Assembly (NCBI GenBank): GCA_963726405.1
Contig: CAVSCF010000006.1
Coordinates: forward strand, 62,001-126,000
Direction: 5' to 3'
DNA from: JAOUJD01 sp963726405
Lineage (GTDB): Bacteria; Pseudomonadota; Gammaproteobacteria; Burkholderiales; Burkholderiaceae_F
DNA: 64,000 nt
Shown: positions 51,868-61,261 of the stretch, piece after piece
How the letters are laid out: each line of letters starts with the position of its first letter
Numbering within the stretch: position 1 is the stretch's first letter
Made by a program: the position numbers and the translations under genes
Notes under the pieces: model-generated
The model's database searches: none
Told to the model about the DNA's origin: nothing
Seen by the model: the letters and a program-made list of their open reading frames with translations, nothing else

Positions 51868-52374
51868 GTGGCTTTGCTGAACATCATCGAGTACCCGGAC
51901 CCGCGGCTCAAGACCGTGGCGAAGCCGGTGACCCGCTTCGACGAGCGCCTGCGGCAGCTCGTTGCCGACATGGCGGAGACCATGTACGACGCCCCCGGCG
52001 TCGGCCTGGCGGCCACGCAGGTGGACGTCCATGAACGTCTCCTGGTCATCGACGTCTCCGAGGCGAAGGATCAACTGAAGGTCTTCATAAATCCCGAGGT
52101 CGTGTGGGCCTCCGACGACCAGGTCGAGTGCGAAGAGGGCTGCCTGAGTGTGCCGGGCGTTTACGACGCGGTGACGCGGCCGTCGCGTGTCCGGGTGCGG
52201 GCGCAGGACGAGCGCGGCGAGACGTTCGAACTCGACTGCGAGGGCCTGCTGGCGGTCTGCGTGCAGCACGAGATGGACCACCTTCTGGGCAAGGTCTTCG
52301 TGGAGTATTTGTCGCCGCTGAAGCAGGACCGGATCCGCACGAAGATGCGCAAGCGGAAGGTCAAGGCGGCCTGA
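51868..52374 (+). CDS. def: Peptide deformylase
   Basis: 168-aa metalloenzyme removing the N-formyl group from nascent proteins. All three motifs are present: GVGLAATQ (residues ~44-51), EGCLSVPG (~90-97, metal Cys) and QHEMDHLLG (~131-139, metal His pair and catalytic Glu). GTG 51868 is the start, after GAGGAGATCC. In related genomes fmt follows directly; here it is 3.4 kb away behind opposite-strand lipid genes. Confidence 0.97.
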   Translation: MALLNIIEYPDPRLKTVAKPVTRFDERLRQLVADMAETMYDAPGVGLAATQVDVHERLLVIDVSEAKDQLKVFINPEVVWASDDQVECEEGCLSVPGVYDAVTRPSRVRVRAQDERGETFELDCEGLLAVCVQHEMDHLLGKVFVEYLSPLKQDRIRTKMRKRKVKAA

Positions 52375-52486
52375 CGACGTCCCCTTCCGTCGCGGGGCGC
52401 GGCGGTCGCTGACGTCCCGACATCACGGCCACGCGTGACGTCGCGCTCTCGCTACAGCGCTCGACTTACGCCTGCCGTCCTTCGGT

Positions 52487-53446
52487 TCAGGCCGGGGTGG
52501 CCAGGGCGGTCTGCGCCGTGTCCGCGCGTGTGAAGCCGGCTTCCACCAGGATGGGGGCGCGCCGGATATGGGCGGCGATCGAGTCGGCGATCATCGGCTG
52601 CAACGATGGCGCGAAGTCGTGGCCCATGCCCGGGATGATCTTCAGTTGCGCGCCGTGGATGTGCTTCGCGGTGTCGATGCCGGCCGCGACGGGCACCAGG
52701 GGATCGTCGGCGCCGTGGATCACGAGGGTCGGCGCGGTGATGCGTTCGAGAAGCGGCCGGCGATCGCCCGAGGCGAGGATCGCCAGCAACTGGCGCTCGG
52801 CGCCTGCCGGGTCGTAGCCGCGCCTGGCGACCTTGGCGATGTGGACCCGCATTGCATTCGGCTCGGAGCGAAATCCCGGGCTGCCGATGACGCCGAACAC
52901 GTACATCAGGTGTTCGGTGATCGACTCGACGTTATCGAGTCGGCCGGGGCGGCGCAGCAGGACTCGCAGAGCACGACTGCTGCCGAGGGCAACGCGCGGA
53001 CTCGGGTTGCCCGAGGACGACATGATCGACGTCAGCGTGGCTACGCGCGCGGGCCGGCGTGCAGCAAGCACCTGCGCGATCATGCCTCCCATCGACGCGC
53101 CCACCACGTGGGCCCGTTCGATGCCGAGCGCGTCGAGCACGCCCGCGGCGTCGTCTGCCATGTCCTCGAGCGTGTAGGGGGAGTGCACTGGCAGCCGCAT
53201 CAGTGCCCGGGCGACCGCGACTTGAACGTTCTGCCGGCGTCCGCCCCGCACTCGCGCCGAACCGCCGGCGTCGCGATTGTCGAATCGGATGACGCGCAGC
53301 CCGTGCTGCAGCAGGCGGTCGATGAACTCGTCGGGCCACGCGGCCGCGGGCATCGCGAGTCCCATGATCAACAGCACCGGCGGTGCGGCCGGGTCGCCGA
53401 ACTCCTCGACGGCCAACGTCAGGCCGTTGGCGGCGACGTTCGTCAT
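52487..53446 (-). CDS. Alpha/beta-hydrolase
   Basis: 319-aa soluble hydrolase from ATG 53446. Motifs: LLIMGLAMPAAAWPDEF (oxyanion region), IRFDNRDAGGSAR, nucleophile VGASMGGMIAQ (Ser ~119), Asp in HGADDPLVP and His in MGHDFAP. It resembles esterases or cofactor-independent haloperoxidase-like hydrolases; substrate unknown. It overlaps the preceding lipase gene by ATGA and is the third gene of the lipid-ester operon. Confidence 0.86.
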   Translation of the reverse strand: MTNVAANGLTLAVEEFGDPAAPPVLLIMGLAMPAAAWPDEFIDRLLQHGLRVIRFDNRDAGGSARVRGGRRQNVQVAVARALMRLPVHSPYTLEDMADDAAGVLDALGIERAHVVGASMGGMIAQVLAARRPARVATLTSIMSSSGNPSPRVALGSSRALRVLLRRPGRLDNVESITEHLMYVFGVIGSPGFRSEPNAMRVHIAKVARRGYDPAGAERQLLAILASGDRRPLLERITAPTLVIHGADDPLVPVAAGIDTAKHIHGAQLKIIPGMGHDFAPSLQPMIADSIAAHIRRAPILVEAGFTRADTAQTALATPA

Positions 53447-54303
53447 CAGAACCAGCCCTTTCGCTTGGGATCGCGGTATAGCCACTCGCGCCAGCCTGAC
53501 CCGCGTTCGAACGGCTGCCAGCGGCCTTCCGGCTGCGCGAGCCGGTCCGCGACGGCCCACCAGGCCAGCGGGTTCAGCCCGAGCCCGAAGTGGCTGGCTT
53601 CGACCTCGATGTTCTCGTGCAAGGGCCCGGCCTTCTCCACGCTGCATTGCCAGGCCACGATGCCGTCCGTGCGGCTGTAGATCGACGACGTCGGCACCGG
53701 CGGCGGAGCGCGTAGCGGTTCATGAATTTCCGGCTCACCGATGCGATGGCCGGTGACGATTTCATAGAGCCGCCAGGCATTGGTGGCCTTCGGATGCCCG
53801 GTGAACGGCGTTCCCATCGTGACGACGAGCCGAACGTCCCGTGGAAACTCCTTCGCCAGTTCCCGGGCGTAGATGCCGCCTAGGCTCCAGCCGAGCAGGC
53901 TGACCTTGCGTTTGTGCTGGCGCCGGAGGTCCTTCAGCAGCTTGCGGCAGTTGTCGAGTACGCCATCCCGCGGGCCGAGATTGGACCCGAGGCCCCAGCC
54001 GGCTACGGCATAACCCTTGGATTCAAGGAATTTCCGCAAGGGCTTCGTCGAGGTATCCGAGGCCATCAGGCCCGGGAAGATCAGCACCGGGTGCCCGTCG
54101 CCCTCCGGCGCCTGAGAAAGGAACGGCTGCGCCAGCAGCGCCGCGCCGTACTCCCAGGGCGCGCGCCACTCCAGCGCCATGCGAAGCAAGCCGGGCGCGC
54201 GCATGTTGGGACCGAATTCGTACCAGTGTTGGGGGTTGTGCATTGTTGAAGCGGCGGGAGCGGAGGAAGAAGGGGGCATGTATTTCGCGAGAGTGAGGGT
54301 CAT
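53446..54303 (-). CDS. Alpha/beta-fold lipase/esterase-like protein
   Basis: 285-aa protein with a nucleophile elbow LLGWSLGGIYARELAKEF and LIFPGLMASDTST; SVVTMGTPF-like VVTMGTPFTGH follows the Ser strand as in triacylglycerol lipases. ASHFGLGLNPLAW supplies the likely catalytic His. No signal peptide, so cytoplasmic or peripheral. It starts at ATG 54303, overlapping the WS/DGAT stop by ATGA. Lipid-ester hydrolysis is inferred from fold and operon. Confidence 0.85.
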   Translation of the reverse strand: MTLTLAKYMPPSSSAPAASTMHNPQHWYEFGPNMRAPGLLRMALEWRAPWEYGAALLAQPFLSQAPEGDGHPVLIFPGLMASDTSTKPLRKFLESKGYAVAGWGLGSNLGPRDGVLDNCRKLLKDLRRQHKRKVSLLGWSLGGIYARELAKEFPRDVRLVVTMGTPFTGHPKATNAWRLYEIVTGHRIGEPEIHEPLRAPPPVPTSSIYSRTDGIVAWQCSVEKAGPLHENIEVEASHFGLGLNPLAWWAVADRLAQPEGRWQPFERGSGWREWLYRDPKRKGWF

Positions 54304-55688
54304 GCCGCCTGCGGCTGCGCTGCTTCGAGTTCCTCGAAGGCGTCAAGCAAGCCGCGAGCCAAGCGGTGCAGGTCGGGAAGGCCGGAGCGCGCCGCCAGCA
54401 GGCCGAAGTCGAGCGAGCCGGCGTAGCTCTGCAGCGTGATGTTGAGGCCGACACCGTGTTCGACGATCGAAACCGGCCAGTAGGTCTTGAGGCGGGCGCC
54501 GGCGAGATAAAAGGGAATCGGCGGGCCGGGCACGTTGGAAACGACCAGGTTGGCGATCGGCGGGAGGCGACTGGCGACGCCGAAGCGTCCGTACAGCCCC
54601 GCAGCCGCGGACAGCAGCCACGGCAAGCCGAGTGACGGGAAGTCGGTCGGCACCACGCCCTTCAACTGTTTCATCACGGCCTTCGCGGCGGCCGATGCGG
54701 CGCGAACTTCCACCAATCGCGCCGCCGGATCGGCGACATCCGTCGCGAGCGAGGCGAGGGTCATCGTCGCGAGCGTGGTCGCTTCGATGTTGCCGGCTTC
54801 CCGCAACGACACCGGAATCGCGGCAATCAGCGACTTGCGCGGCACACCGCCGTGAACCGCGAGGTAGCTGCGCAGCGCGCCGCCGATCACGGTGAGAACG
54901 ACTTCGTTGATCGTCGCCCCGTGGGCGGCGGCGACCTGCTTGACGCGTTCGAGAGGCAGCGAGGCGGTCGCGAAGCTTCGCGGCGCATCGATCTGGCCGT
55001 TGAAGCTCGTGCGTGGACCGAACGCGAGGTTGCGACCGAATCCGACGCCGCCGCCGGCGACGAGTCTCGCCAGCGCCTTGGCGAGCTGCGGCAATTGCCT
55101 GACGATCTGCACACCCTGCTGGCCCGTCACGCGGACCACGGTGCCGATCAGGTCGCCGAGGCTGGGATGTTCGCCCGCGCGTCGAGGCACGCGTTCCACC
55201 TTGCGGGGTTTGGGCGTGACGTCCAGCAGCGCCTGGGCCAGTGCGACGCCGGACGCGCCGTCGAGGGTGGCGTGGTGGATCTTCGTATAGAAAGCGAGGT
55301 CGCCCGACTGCAGGCCCTCGATCACGTGGAAGGCCCACAAGGGCCTGTCCCGGGGCATGCACTTCGCGTGCAGCCGCGCCACGGCCGCTTCGAGTTGCCG
55401 CTGCGTGCCGGGCCGGGGCAGCCGAACGCGAATGATGTGCCGATCGAGGTCGACCTTGTCAGCCCGAACCCAGACGGGATTCGCGAAGTTGAGCGGCATG
55501 GCCGCCAACTGGCGCGTGAAGACCGGTGACAGCGGCAGGCGTTTGGCGACGTGACGCTTGACGTCGGCGACGAAGTCGCCGCGATAGCCCTTCGGTAGTT
55601 GCAGCAGGTGCACCGCGCCGACATGCATCGGCGTCGCCGGTGTTTCCAGATGCAGGAACAATGCGTCGAGCCCGGACAGCGGCTTCAA
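54300..55688 (-). CDS. Wax ester synthase/diacylglycerol acyltransferase (WS/DGAT)
   Basis: 462-aa acyltransferase making wax esters or triacylglycerols from acyl-CoA. The catalytic HHATLDG (HHxxxDG) lies near residue 132. Other family landmarks: PLSGLDALFLHLETPATPMHVGA (N-terminus), NEVVLTVIGGALRSYL, SNVPGPPIPFYLAGA and LNITLQSYAGSLDFGL. TTG 55688 is chosen: it follows AAGGGGAGACGCCAGG and gives the family N-terminus. First gene of the three-gene minus-strand operon, each overlapped by ATGA with the next. Confidence 0.92.
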   Translation of the reverse strand: MKPLSGLDALFLHLETPATPMHVGAVHLLQLPKGYRGDFVADVKRHVAKRLPLSPVFTRQLAAMPLNFANPVWVRADKVDLDRHIIRVRLPRPGTQRQLEAAVARLHAKCMPRDRPLWAFHVIEGLQSGDLAFYTKIHHATLDGASGVALAQALLDVTPKPRKVERVPRRAGEHPSLGDLIGTVVRVTGQQGVQIVRQLPQLAKALARLVAGGGVGFGRNLAFGPRTSFNGQIDAPRSFATASLPLERVKQVAAAHGATINEVVLTVIGGALRSYLAVHGGVPRKSLIAAIPVSLREAGNIEATTLATMTLASLATDVADPAARLVEVRAASAAAKAVMKQLKGVVPTDFPSLGLPWLLSAAAGLYGRFGVASRLPPIANLVVSNVPGPPIPFYLAGARLKTYWPVSIVEHGVGLNITLQSYAGSLDFGLLAARSGLPDLHRLARGLLDAFEELEAAQPQAA

Positions 55689-55814
55689 CCTGGCGTCTCC
55701 CCTTGAGCGCGTTTCGAATCTTGTTGGAATCTTGTTGTTGTCCGCATGGTAACCGCGCCGTCGTCGTTTGCGAGCACTCGGCGTCCGACCGCGCGGCCTC
55801 CCTAGAATGTCGGC

Positions 55815-56801
55815 ATGCGCATCGTGTTCGCAGGCACGCCCCCCTTCGCCGCGGCAGCACTGGCCGCCCTCATCGCCGCGGCCCCAAGCCGCGGCTGGAC
55901 CATTCCGCTCGTCCTGTCGCAGCCTGACCGGCCGTCGGGCCGGGGCATGAGGCTCACCGGCAGCGCGGTGAAGCAACTGGCCGAAGCGCACGGGATTCCC
56001 GTGGACACGCCGGCATCGCTACGAAAAGGCGAAGCGGCGGCCGCGGCTAAAGAGCGCCTGCGCGAAGTCGCTCCCGACGTTCTGGTCGTCGCCGCCTATG
56101 GTCTGATCCTGCCGCAGGACGTGCTCGACCTTCCCGCGGGACTGCGGCCCGAGTGGTCGCCGCGGCTTACCGCGATCAACATCCACGCGTCGGTGCTGCC
56201 CCGCTGGCGCGGCGCGGCGCCCATCGCGCGCGCGATCGAGGCCGGCGACGCGGCAACCGGCATCACGATCATGCAGATGGACGCCGGGCTCGACACCGGC
56301 CCGATGCTGCTCTCGGCCGAGGTTCCGATCGCGTCTGACGACACGTCGTCCACGCTGACCGCCACGCTGGGCGCGCTCGGCGCGCGGCTCATTGTCGAGG
56401 CGCTCACCGGGGTGGACGCCCTCGTCGCGACACCGCAGCCGGAAGGCGCAACGTATGCGTCCAAGATCGACAAGGCTGAGGCGTGGCTCGACTGGACCCA
56501 GCCGAACGACGTCCTCGCGCGCCGCGTCCGGGCGTTCGATCCGTTTCCCGTGGCGTCCACGCTGGTGAACGACACGCCGATCCGGGTCTGGCGCGCCGAG
56601 GTCGAGGCGGGCGAGGGCGATGCGGCCCCCGGGACCGTGCTGTACGCCGGCGCAACCGGCGTCACGGTCGCGTGCGGCGAAGGAGCGCTCCGCCTGACCG
56701 AGTTGCAGCGGGCCGGAGGAAAGCGAATGTCTGCGCGGGACTTCCTGGCGGGATTCCCGATCCGTCCGGGCGAGCGCTTCCGCGCCCCGCCGGCGGCGTG
56801 A
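55815..56801 (+). CDS. fmt: Methionyl-tRNA formyltransferase
   Basis: 328-aa enzyme formylating initiator Met-tRNA. Motifs: MRIVFAGTPPFAAAAL (N-terminus), NIHASVLPRWRGAAPI (catalytic Asn-His region), GITIMQMDAGLDTGPML (folate site). The C-terminal tRNA-binding domain begins near 205. ATG 55815. Its stop overlaps rsmB (TGATG). It normally neighbours def. Confidence 0.97.
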   Translation: MRIVFAGTPPFAAAALAALIAAAPSRGWTIPLVLSQPDRPSGRGMRLTGSAVKQLAEAHGIPVDTPASLRKGEAAAAAKERLREVAPDVLVVAAYGLILPQDVLDLPAGLRPEWSPRLTAINIHASVLPRWRGAAPIARAIEAGDAATGITIMQMDAGLDTGPMLLSAEVPIASDDTSSTLTATLGALGARLIVEALTGVDALVATPQPEGATYASKIDKAEAWLDWTQPNDVLARRVRAFDPFPVASTLVNDTPIRVWRAEVEAGEGDAAPGTVLYAGATGVTVACGEGALRLTELQRAGGKRMSARDFLAGFPIRPGERFRAPPAA

Positions 56802-58117
56802 TGTCGACGTCCGCTGCGCGGCTTTCCGACGTCCTCTGCATCGCTGCCACGGCCTGGCAGCGCTTCCGCGAAGGTCAGTCGCTCGACCGCGCCATCGGAG
56901 CCGCGGTGGGGACGCGTTCAATGTTGCGGCCGGCCGTACTCGACGTCACGTACACGGCCGTGCGGCACCTCGCGTTCACCGAGCACGTGATCCGGACGCT
57001 GGCGAGCCGGCCACCGTCGCCGCCACTGGCGGCGCTTCTGGCCGTCGCGCTCGGTCAGCTGCTGCGCGAGCGCCACACCGCGTACACCGTGGTCGATCAG
57101 TCCGTGAGTGCCGCTCGCAGCATGCCGTCGATCGCCGCGGCAGCGGGCTTCGTCAACGCCCTGCTGCGCAACTTCATCCGCCGTCGCGACGAACTGCTGC
57201 AGGCGCGGGAGCTGAGTCCGGAAATGCGGTTCAACGTGCCTGATTGGTGGCTGGCACGGGTGCAACGCGCGTTCCCCGAGCGCTGGGAAGCGATCCTTGC
57301 CTCGCAGGGCGAAGCACCTCCGCTGGTGCTTCGCGTTGCGGCACGCGTGGCCATCGAGGATTACCTGAACCGCTGCCAAGAGGCCGATGTTGCGGTGACG
57401 CGCGTTGGCGAGCGGGCGGTCTGGGTCCATGCGCCGCGACCTGTCGCGGACCTTCCTGGCTTCGCGGAAGGTGACGTATCCGTGCAGGACGCGGGTGCGC
57501 AACTGGCTGCGCCCTGGCTCGCGGCCGAACCGGGGCAGCGCGTGCTCGACGCCTGCGCGGCGCCGGGCGGCAAGACCGCGCACCTCGCCGAAATCGGCGG
57601 GCTCGACCTCGTCGCACTCGATGTCGACGGCGCCCGTGCGGCACGGGTCCATGAGAACCTCAGGCGCACCGGCGCAAGCGCCGATGTGCGCATCGGCGAC
57701 GCGGCCCATCCGTCGTCCTGGTGGGACGGTAGGCCGTTCGACCGAATCCTCCTTGACGCGCCATGCACGGCGTCGGGCATCGTGCGCCGGCATCCCGATA
57801 TCCCGTGGCTCCGCAGACCCACGGATGTTGCGCATTTGGCAACGCTGCAGGCCGGATTGCTGGCCGCTTTATGGCCGCTGCTGGGGGTGGGTGGTAGATT
57901 GCTTTACGTCGTCTGCTCGCTGTTCCCGGAAGAGGGGCCGGAGCAGATCGCGCGCTTCACGGGAAGTCATCCGGAGGCGCGTGAGGTGCCCCTGCCGGCT
58001 GGCTCGCCGTGCGCGCAGCTTGTGCCGACTCCGGCGGCGGCGCCCGCCTGGGACGGCGCCTCGGCGCTGCCGACTGTTCACGACGGCTTCTTCTTCGCCC
58101 TGCTCCAGAAGACTTGA
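56801..58117 (+). CDS. rsmB: 16S rRNA (cytosine-967-C5)-methyltransferase RsmB
   Basis: 438-aa AdoMet-dependent methyltransferase. N-terminal NusB-like RNA-binding domain (~residues 10-150), then the methyltransferase core: LDACAAPGGKTAHLAE (AdoMet site), ILLDAPCTASGI (active-site Cys) and LLYVVCSLFPEEG (second Cys). The family's YATCS is VVCS here. ATG 56801 overlaps fmt, and its stop overlaps the DUF4390 gene. Confidence 0.96.
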   Translation: MSTSAARLSDVLCIAATAWQRFREGQSLDRAIGAAVGTRSMLRPAVLDVTYTAVRHLAFTEHVIRTLASRPPSPPLAALLAVALGQLLRERHTAYTVVDQSVSAARSMPSIAAAAGFVNALLRNFIRRRDELLQARELSPEMRFNVPDWWLARVQRAFPERWEAILASQGEAPPLVLRVAARVAIEDYLNRCQEADVAVTRVGERAVWVHAPRPVADLPGFAEGDVSVQDAGAQLAAPWLAAEPGQRVLDACAAPGGKTAHLAEIGGLDLVALDVDGARAARVHENLRRTGASADVRIGDAAHPSSWWDGRPFDRILLDAPCTASGIVRRHPDIPWLRRPTDVAHLATLQAGLLAALWPLLGVGGRLLYVVCSLFPEEGPEQIARFTGSHPEAREVPLPAGSPCAQLVPTPAAAPAWDGASALPTVHDGFFFALLQKT

Positions 58118-58710
58118 TGACCCCGACCCTGGCGCTTCGAGCGTTACTGCCCTGGCTGGCGGCGCTGGCGTTCGTGCTGGCGCCAATTCAGGCCGGGGCC
58201 GACGAACGGATCGGCGTGATGGCCGCCGCGCTGGAGCCCGCCAGGGAGGGCCCCACCGGCGCGATCGTCCTCAACGCGACGTTCGAGTTCGAGCTGCCGC
58301 AGGCTCTCGAGGAAGCGGTGCAGAAGGGAATCGCTCTGTACTTCAACATCGAATTCGAGCTGTTCCGCAAGCGCTGGTACTGGTTCAACCGCAAGGTGAG
58401 CTCCGAGACGCTGACCTACCGGCTCTCGTACAGCCCGCTGACCCGCCAGTACCGTCTTGCACGCGGCGGCCTGTCGCAGCCCTTCGACTCGCTGGAAGAG
58501 GCGCTGGCGCTGGTGAAGAGCGTGCGCAACTGGAAGGTGGCCGACCGGACCCAGCTTTCGCCGCGCGACGACTACGAGGCCCAGGTGAGGATGCGGCTCG
58601 ACGTTTCGCAGCTGCCGAAGCCTTTCCAGGTGAATGCGATCACCAGCCGCGAGTGGAGCCTCGCGTCGGATTGGCGAGAGATCCAGGTGAATGCCGAGTT
58701 GCTGCGCTGA
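58117..58710 (+). CDS. Exported DUF4390 protein
   Basis: 197-aa protein: signal peptide (1-29, ending QAGA), then the DUF4390 domain with LNATFEFELPQALEEAVQKGI, WYWFNRKV and YRLSYSPLTRQYRLARGG. Always in the rsmB-ntrY interval in betaproteobacteria. No function known; envelope location. Starts at ATG 58117, overlapping rsmB. Confidence 0.9.
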   Translation: MTPTLALRALLPWLAALAFVLAPIQAGADERIGVMAAALEPAREGPTGAIVLNATFEFELPQALEEAVQKGIALYFNIEFELFRKRWYWFNRKVSSETLTYRLSYSPLTRQYRLARGGLSQPFDSLEEALALVKSVRNWKVADRTQLSPRDDYEAQVRMRLDVSQLPKPFQVNAITSREWSLASDWREIQVNAELLR

Positions 58711-58784
58711 GCGCCCGCGACTGATGGCCTCGTCCCGCAGGCTCGTCGCGTCCATCGCCCCGGTGGGCCTGAGGACGCCCGTCC

Positions 58785-61151
58785 ATGTCTAGGGCACTGC
58801 GCTACGGACTGCTGTTCGCGGTTTCGCTGTCGGGCGTGCTGCTGTTCCTGCTCGCCTCGGCGAGCGGCAACACCGCCTTCTTCGAACGCAACTACCCGCT
58901 CCTGCTCGGCGTGAACGGCGTGATCGCCGGGCTGCTCTTCATCCTCGTGTTGCTGCTGGTGCGGCGCCTGGTGAAGCGGCTGCGGCAGGGGCGATTCGGC
59001 GCCCGCATGATGATGCGGTTCTCCATCGCGTTCGCGCTGATGGGGGTGCTGCCCGGCGTTCTGATCTATGTGGTGTCGACGCAGTTCCTCGCCCGATCGA
59101 TCGAATCCTGGTTCGACGTTCGCGTCGACCGTGCGCTCGATTCGGGCCTGACACTCGGCCGCGCCGTGCTCGACAACATCAAGGACGACGTCACACGCAA
59201 GGCGCGCGCATGGGCGCTCGAGCTTTCCGATCTGCCTGAAGGGGCCCAGGTCGCCGAGATGAGCCGGCTGCGCGAGCAGGGCGGCATCCAGGAGACCTTG
59301 CTGGTCACGGGCAATGGCCAGCTGATCGGCGCCAGCGGAAGCAACGTGTCCGAACTGGTGCCCGAACTGCCCACGGCGGCGCAACTGCGTCAGGCACGGT
59401 CGCAGCGGGTATTCGCGGCGATCGAGGGTGAGGCGGGCGCGAGCGACGCTCGCCAGGGACTGCGGGCCCGCGTCATCGTCCCGGTGCCACCGCCGGCTCC
59501 GTCGGTCGCCGTTTCCCGCAGCGGACTGCGGCCGTTCGAGTCGGCGGGCGCCAGCGCGCTCGGAGAAATGCGGGACCTCGGTGCGCCGCGCGGCAGCGGC
59601 CTTGGAGCGATGCTGCCGCCGAACGAGGTTCGCTACCTGCAGCTCGTTCAGCCCGTTCCCGCGTCCATCGCGGCGAACGCCGAGGCGTTGCAGAACGGCT
59701 ACCGCGAGTACCAGGAGCTGTCGCTCGCGCGCAGCGGGCTGCGCACGATCTACGGATTGACGCTCACACTGACGCTCCTGCTGGCGGTGTTCGCGGCGAT
59801 TGCCTCGAGCGTGCTGCTGGCCAGTTCGATGACGGCACCGTTGCTCCAGCTGGCTGAAGGCACGAAGGCCGTGGCGGAGGGCAACTACCGCCCGGTGCGC
59901 GAGTTTCCCGGCAGCGACGAGCTCAACCTGCTGACCCAGTCGTTCAACGCGATGACCCGGCAGCTCACGGAGGCGCGCGACCAGGTGGAGAACAAGCAGC
60001 GCGAGCTCGAGAACGCCAAGACGTACCTCGAGCGTGTGCTGGCCAACCTGTCGGCCGGGGTGGTGGTGCTCAACAAGGAGTTCCGCCTCGTGACCGCGAA
60101 TCACGGGGCCTCGCGCATCCTCGGCCACACGCTGCTGCAGCGCACCGGCCAGGCGCTCGCCGACGTCGACGGAGCGCTCGCGGTCGCTTTCGAGGCCGCC
60201 TTCGCGGACCAGGCGCTCGCGGCCTCGCCCAGGGACTCGTGGCAGCAGCAGATCGAAGTGAAGCGGGCCCCGCAGTCCGGTGGAGTGGCGCCCGGCGAGA
60301 CGTTGATGCTGCTGGCCCGCGGTTCCCGCTTGCCACTCGATGACGGCCTGGGGTACGTGGTCGTGTTCGACGACGTGACGCAGGTGATTTCCGCCCAGCG
60401 TGCGGTGGCCTGGGGCGAGGTCGCGCGCCGGCTTGCGCACGAGATCAAGAATCCGCTCACCCCGATCCAGCTCGTCGCCGAACGGCTGCAGATGAAGCTG
60501 GGCGACAAGCTGCCGCCGGCCGAGTCCGAGGTGCTGAAGCGCGGGGCGTCGACGATCGTCAACCAGGTGGCCGCCATGAAGCGGATGGTCGACGACTTCC
60601 GCGACTACGCGCGCGTTCCGCCCGCGCGGCTGTCGCCGCTGGACCTCAACGCGCTGATCGCCGAGGTCGGCACGCTGTATGGGGCGGAGACCGGCGCGGG
60701 GCCGGTGCACCTGCAGCTGGCCCACGAGCTGCCGACGATCGACGGCGACGCGACCCAGTTGCGCCAGGTGATCCACAACCTGATTGCCAATGCCCAGGAC
60801 GCGCTCGCAGGCCGCCCCGATCCGCGCATCCTCGTGCGCACCGAGCTGGCGGAGATCGACGAGGGAAGCACCCGGGCGCGTGCCGTGCGCATGTCGGTCG
60901 AGGACAACGGACCCGGGTTCGCGGCGAATATACTGAGGCGCGCGTTCGAACCGTACGTCACGACCAAGCCCAGCGGAACCGGGCTCGGCCTGGCGATGGT
61001 GAAGAAGATCGTCGACGAGCACGGAGCACGGATCGAGGTCGTCAACCGCAATGTCGGAGGCGGCGTCGGCCACGCCGGAGGCGCGTTAGTGACGATCGTT
61101 TTTCGCCGGCTCGCCGCGAATGCCGAGGCAACGACGCGTCACGCGGCGTAA
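58785..61151 (+). CDS. ntrY: NtrY-like sensor histidine kinase
   Basis: 788-aa membrane kinase. Helices near residues 8-25, 38-60 and 72-98 (FSIAFALMGVLPGVLIYVV), a periplasmic domain (~100-320), another helix (~325-350), HAMP (~350-400), PAS (~425-540) and kinase core: His in ARRLAHEIKNPLTPI (~552), VIHNLIANAQDAL, VEDNGPGF and GTGLGLAMVKKI. By gene order it is the NtrY-type sensor of envelope, nitrogen or redox status. It is followed by its partner regulator after 110 bases. Stimulus unknown. Confidence 0.92.
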   Translation: MSRALRYGLLFAVSLSGVLLFLLASASGNTAFFERNYPLLLGVNGVIAGLLFILVLLLVRRLVKRLRQGRFGARMMMRFSIAFALMGVLPGVLIYVVSTQFLARSIESWFDVRVDRALDSGLTLGRAVLDNIKDDVTRKARAWALELSDLPEGAQVAEMSRLREQGGIQETLLVTGNGQLIGASGSNVSELVPELPTAAQLRQARSQRVFAAIEGEAGASDARQGLRARVIVPVPPPAPSVAVSRSGLRPFESAGASALGEMRDLGAPRGSGLGAMLPPNEVRYLQLVQPVPASIAANAEALQNGYREYQELSLARSGLRTIYGLTLTLTLLLAVFAAIASSVLLASSMTAPLLQLAEGTKAVAEGNYRPVREFPGSDELNLLTQSFNAMTRQLTEARDQVENKQRELENAKTYLERVLANLSAGVVVLNKEFRLVTANHGASRILGHTLLQRTGQALADVDGALAVAFEAAFADQALAASPRDSWQQQIEVKRAPQSGGVAPGETLMLLARGSRLPLDDGLGYVVVFDDVTQVISAQRAVAWGEVARRLAHEIKNPLTPIQLVAERLQMKLGDKLPPAESEVLKRGASTIVNQVAAMKRMVDDFRDYARVPPARLSPLDLNALIAEVGTLYGAETGAGPVHLQLAHELPTIDGDATQLRQVIHNLIANAQDALAGRPDPRILVRTELAEIDEGSTRARAVRMSVEDNGPGFAANILRRAFEPYVTTKPSGTGLGLAMVKKIVDEHGARIEVVNRNVGGGVGHAGGALVTIVFRRLAANAEATTRHAA

Positions 61152-61261
61152 GCTTGGTCCCTGTTCAACTCGTGCTGTCTGGTGTGCCTTGCCGTCTTCC
61201 GCTGAATCCGATCGCGCCCACCTGTCATCGACGCCCGCCGGTCCGGGAGGCTTGATTCGCC

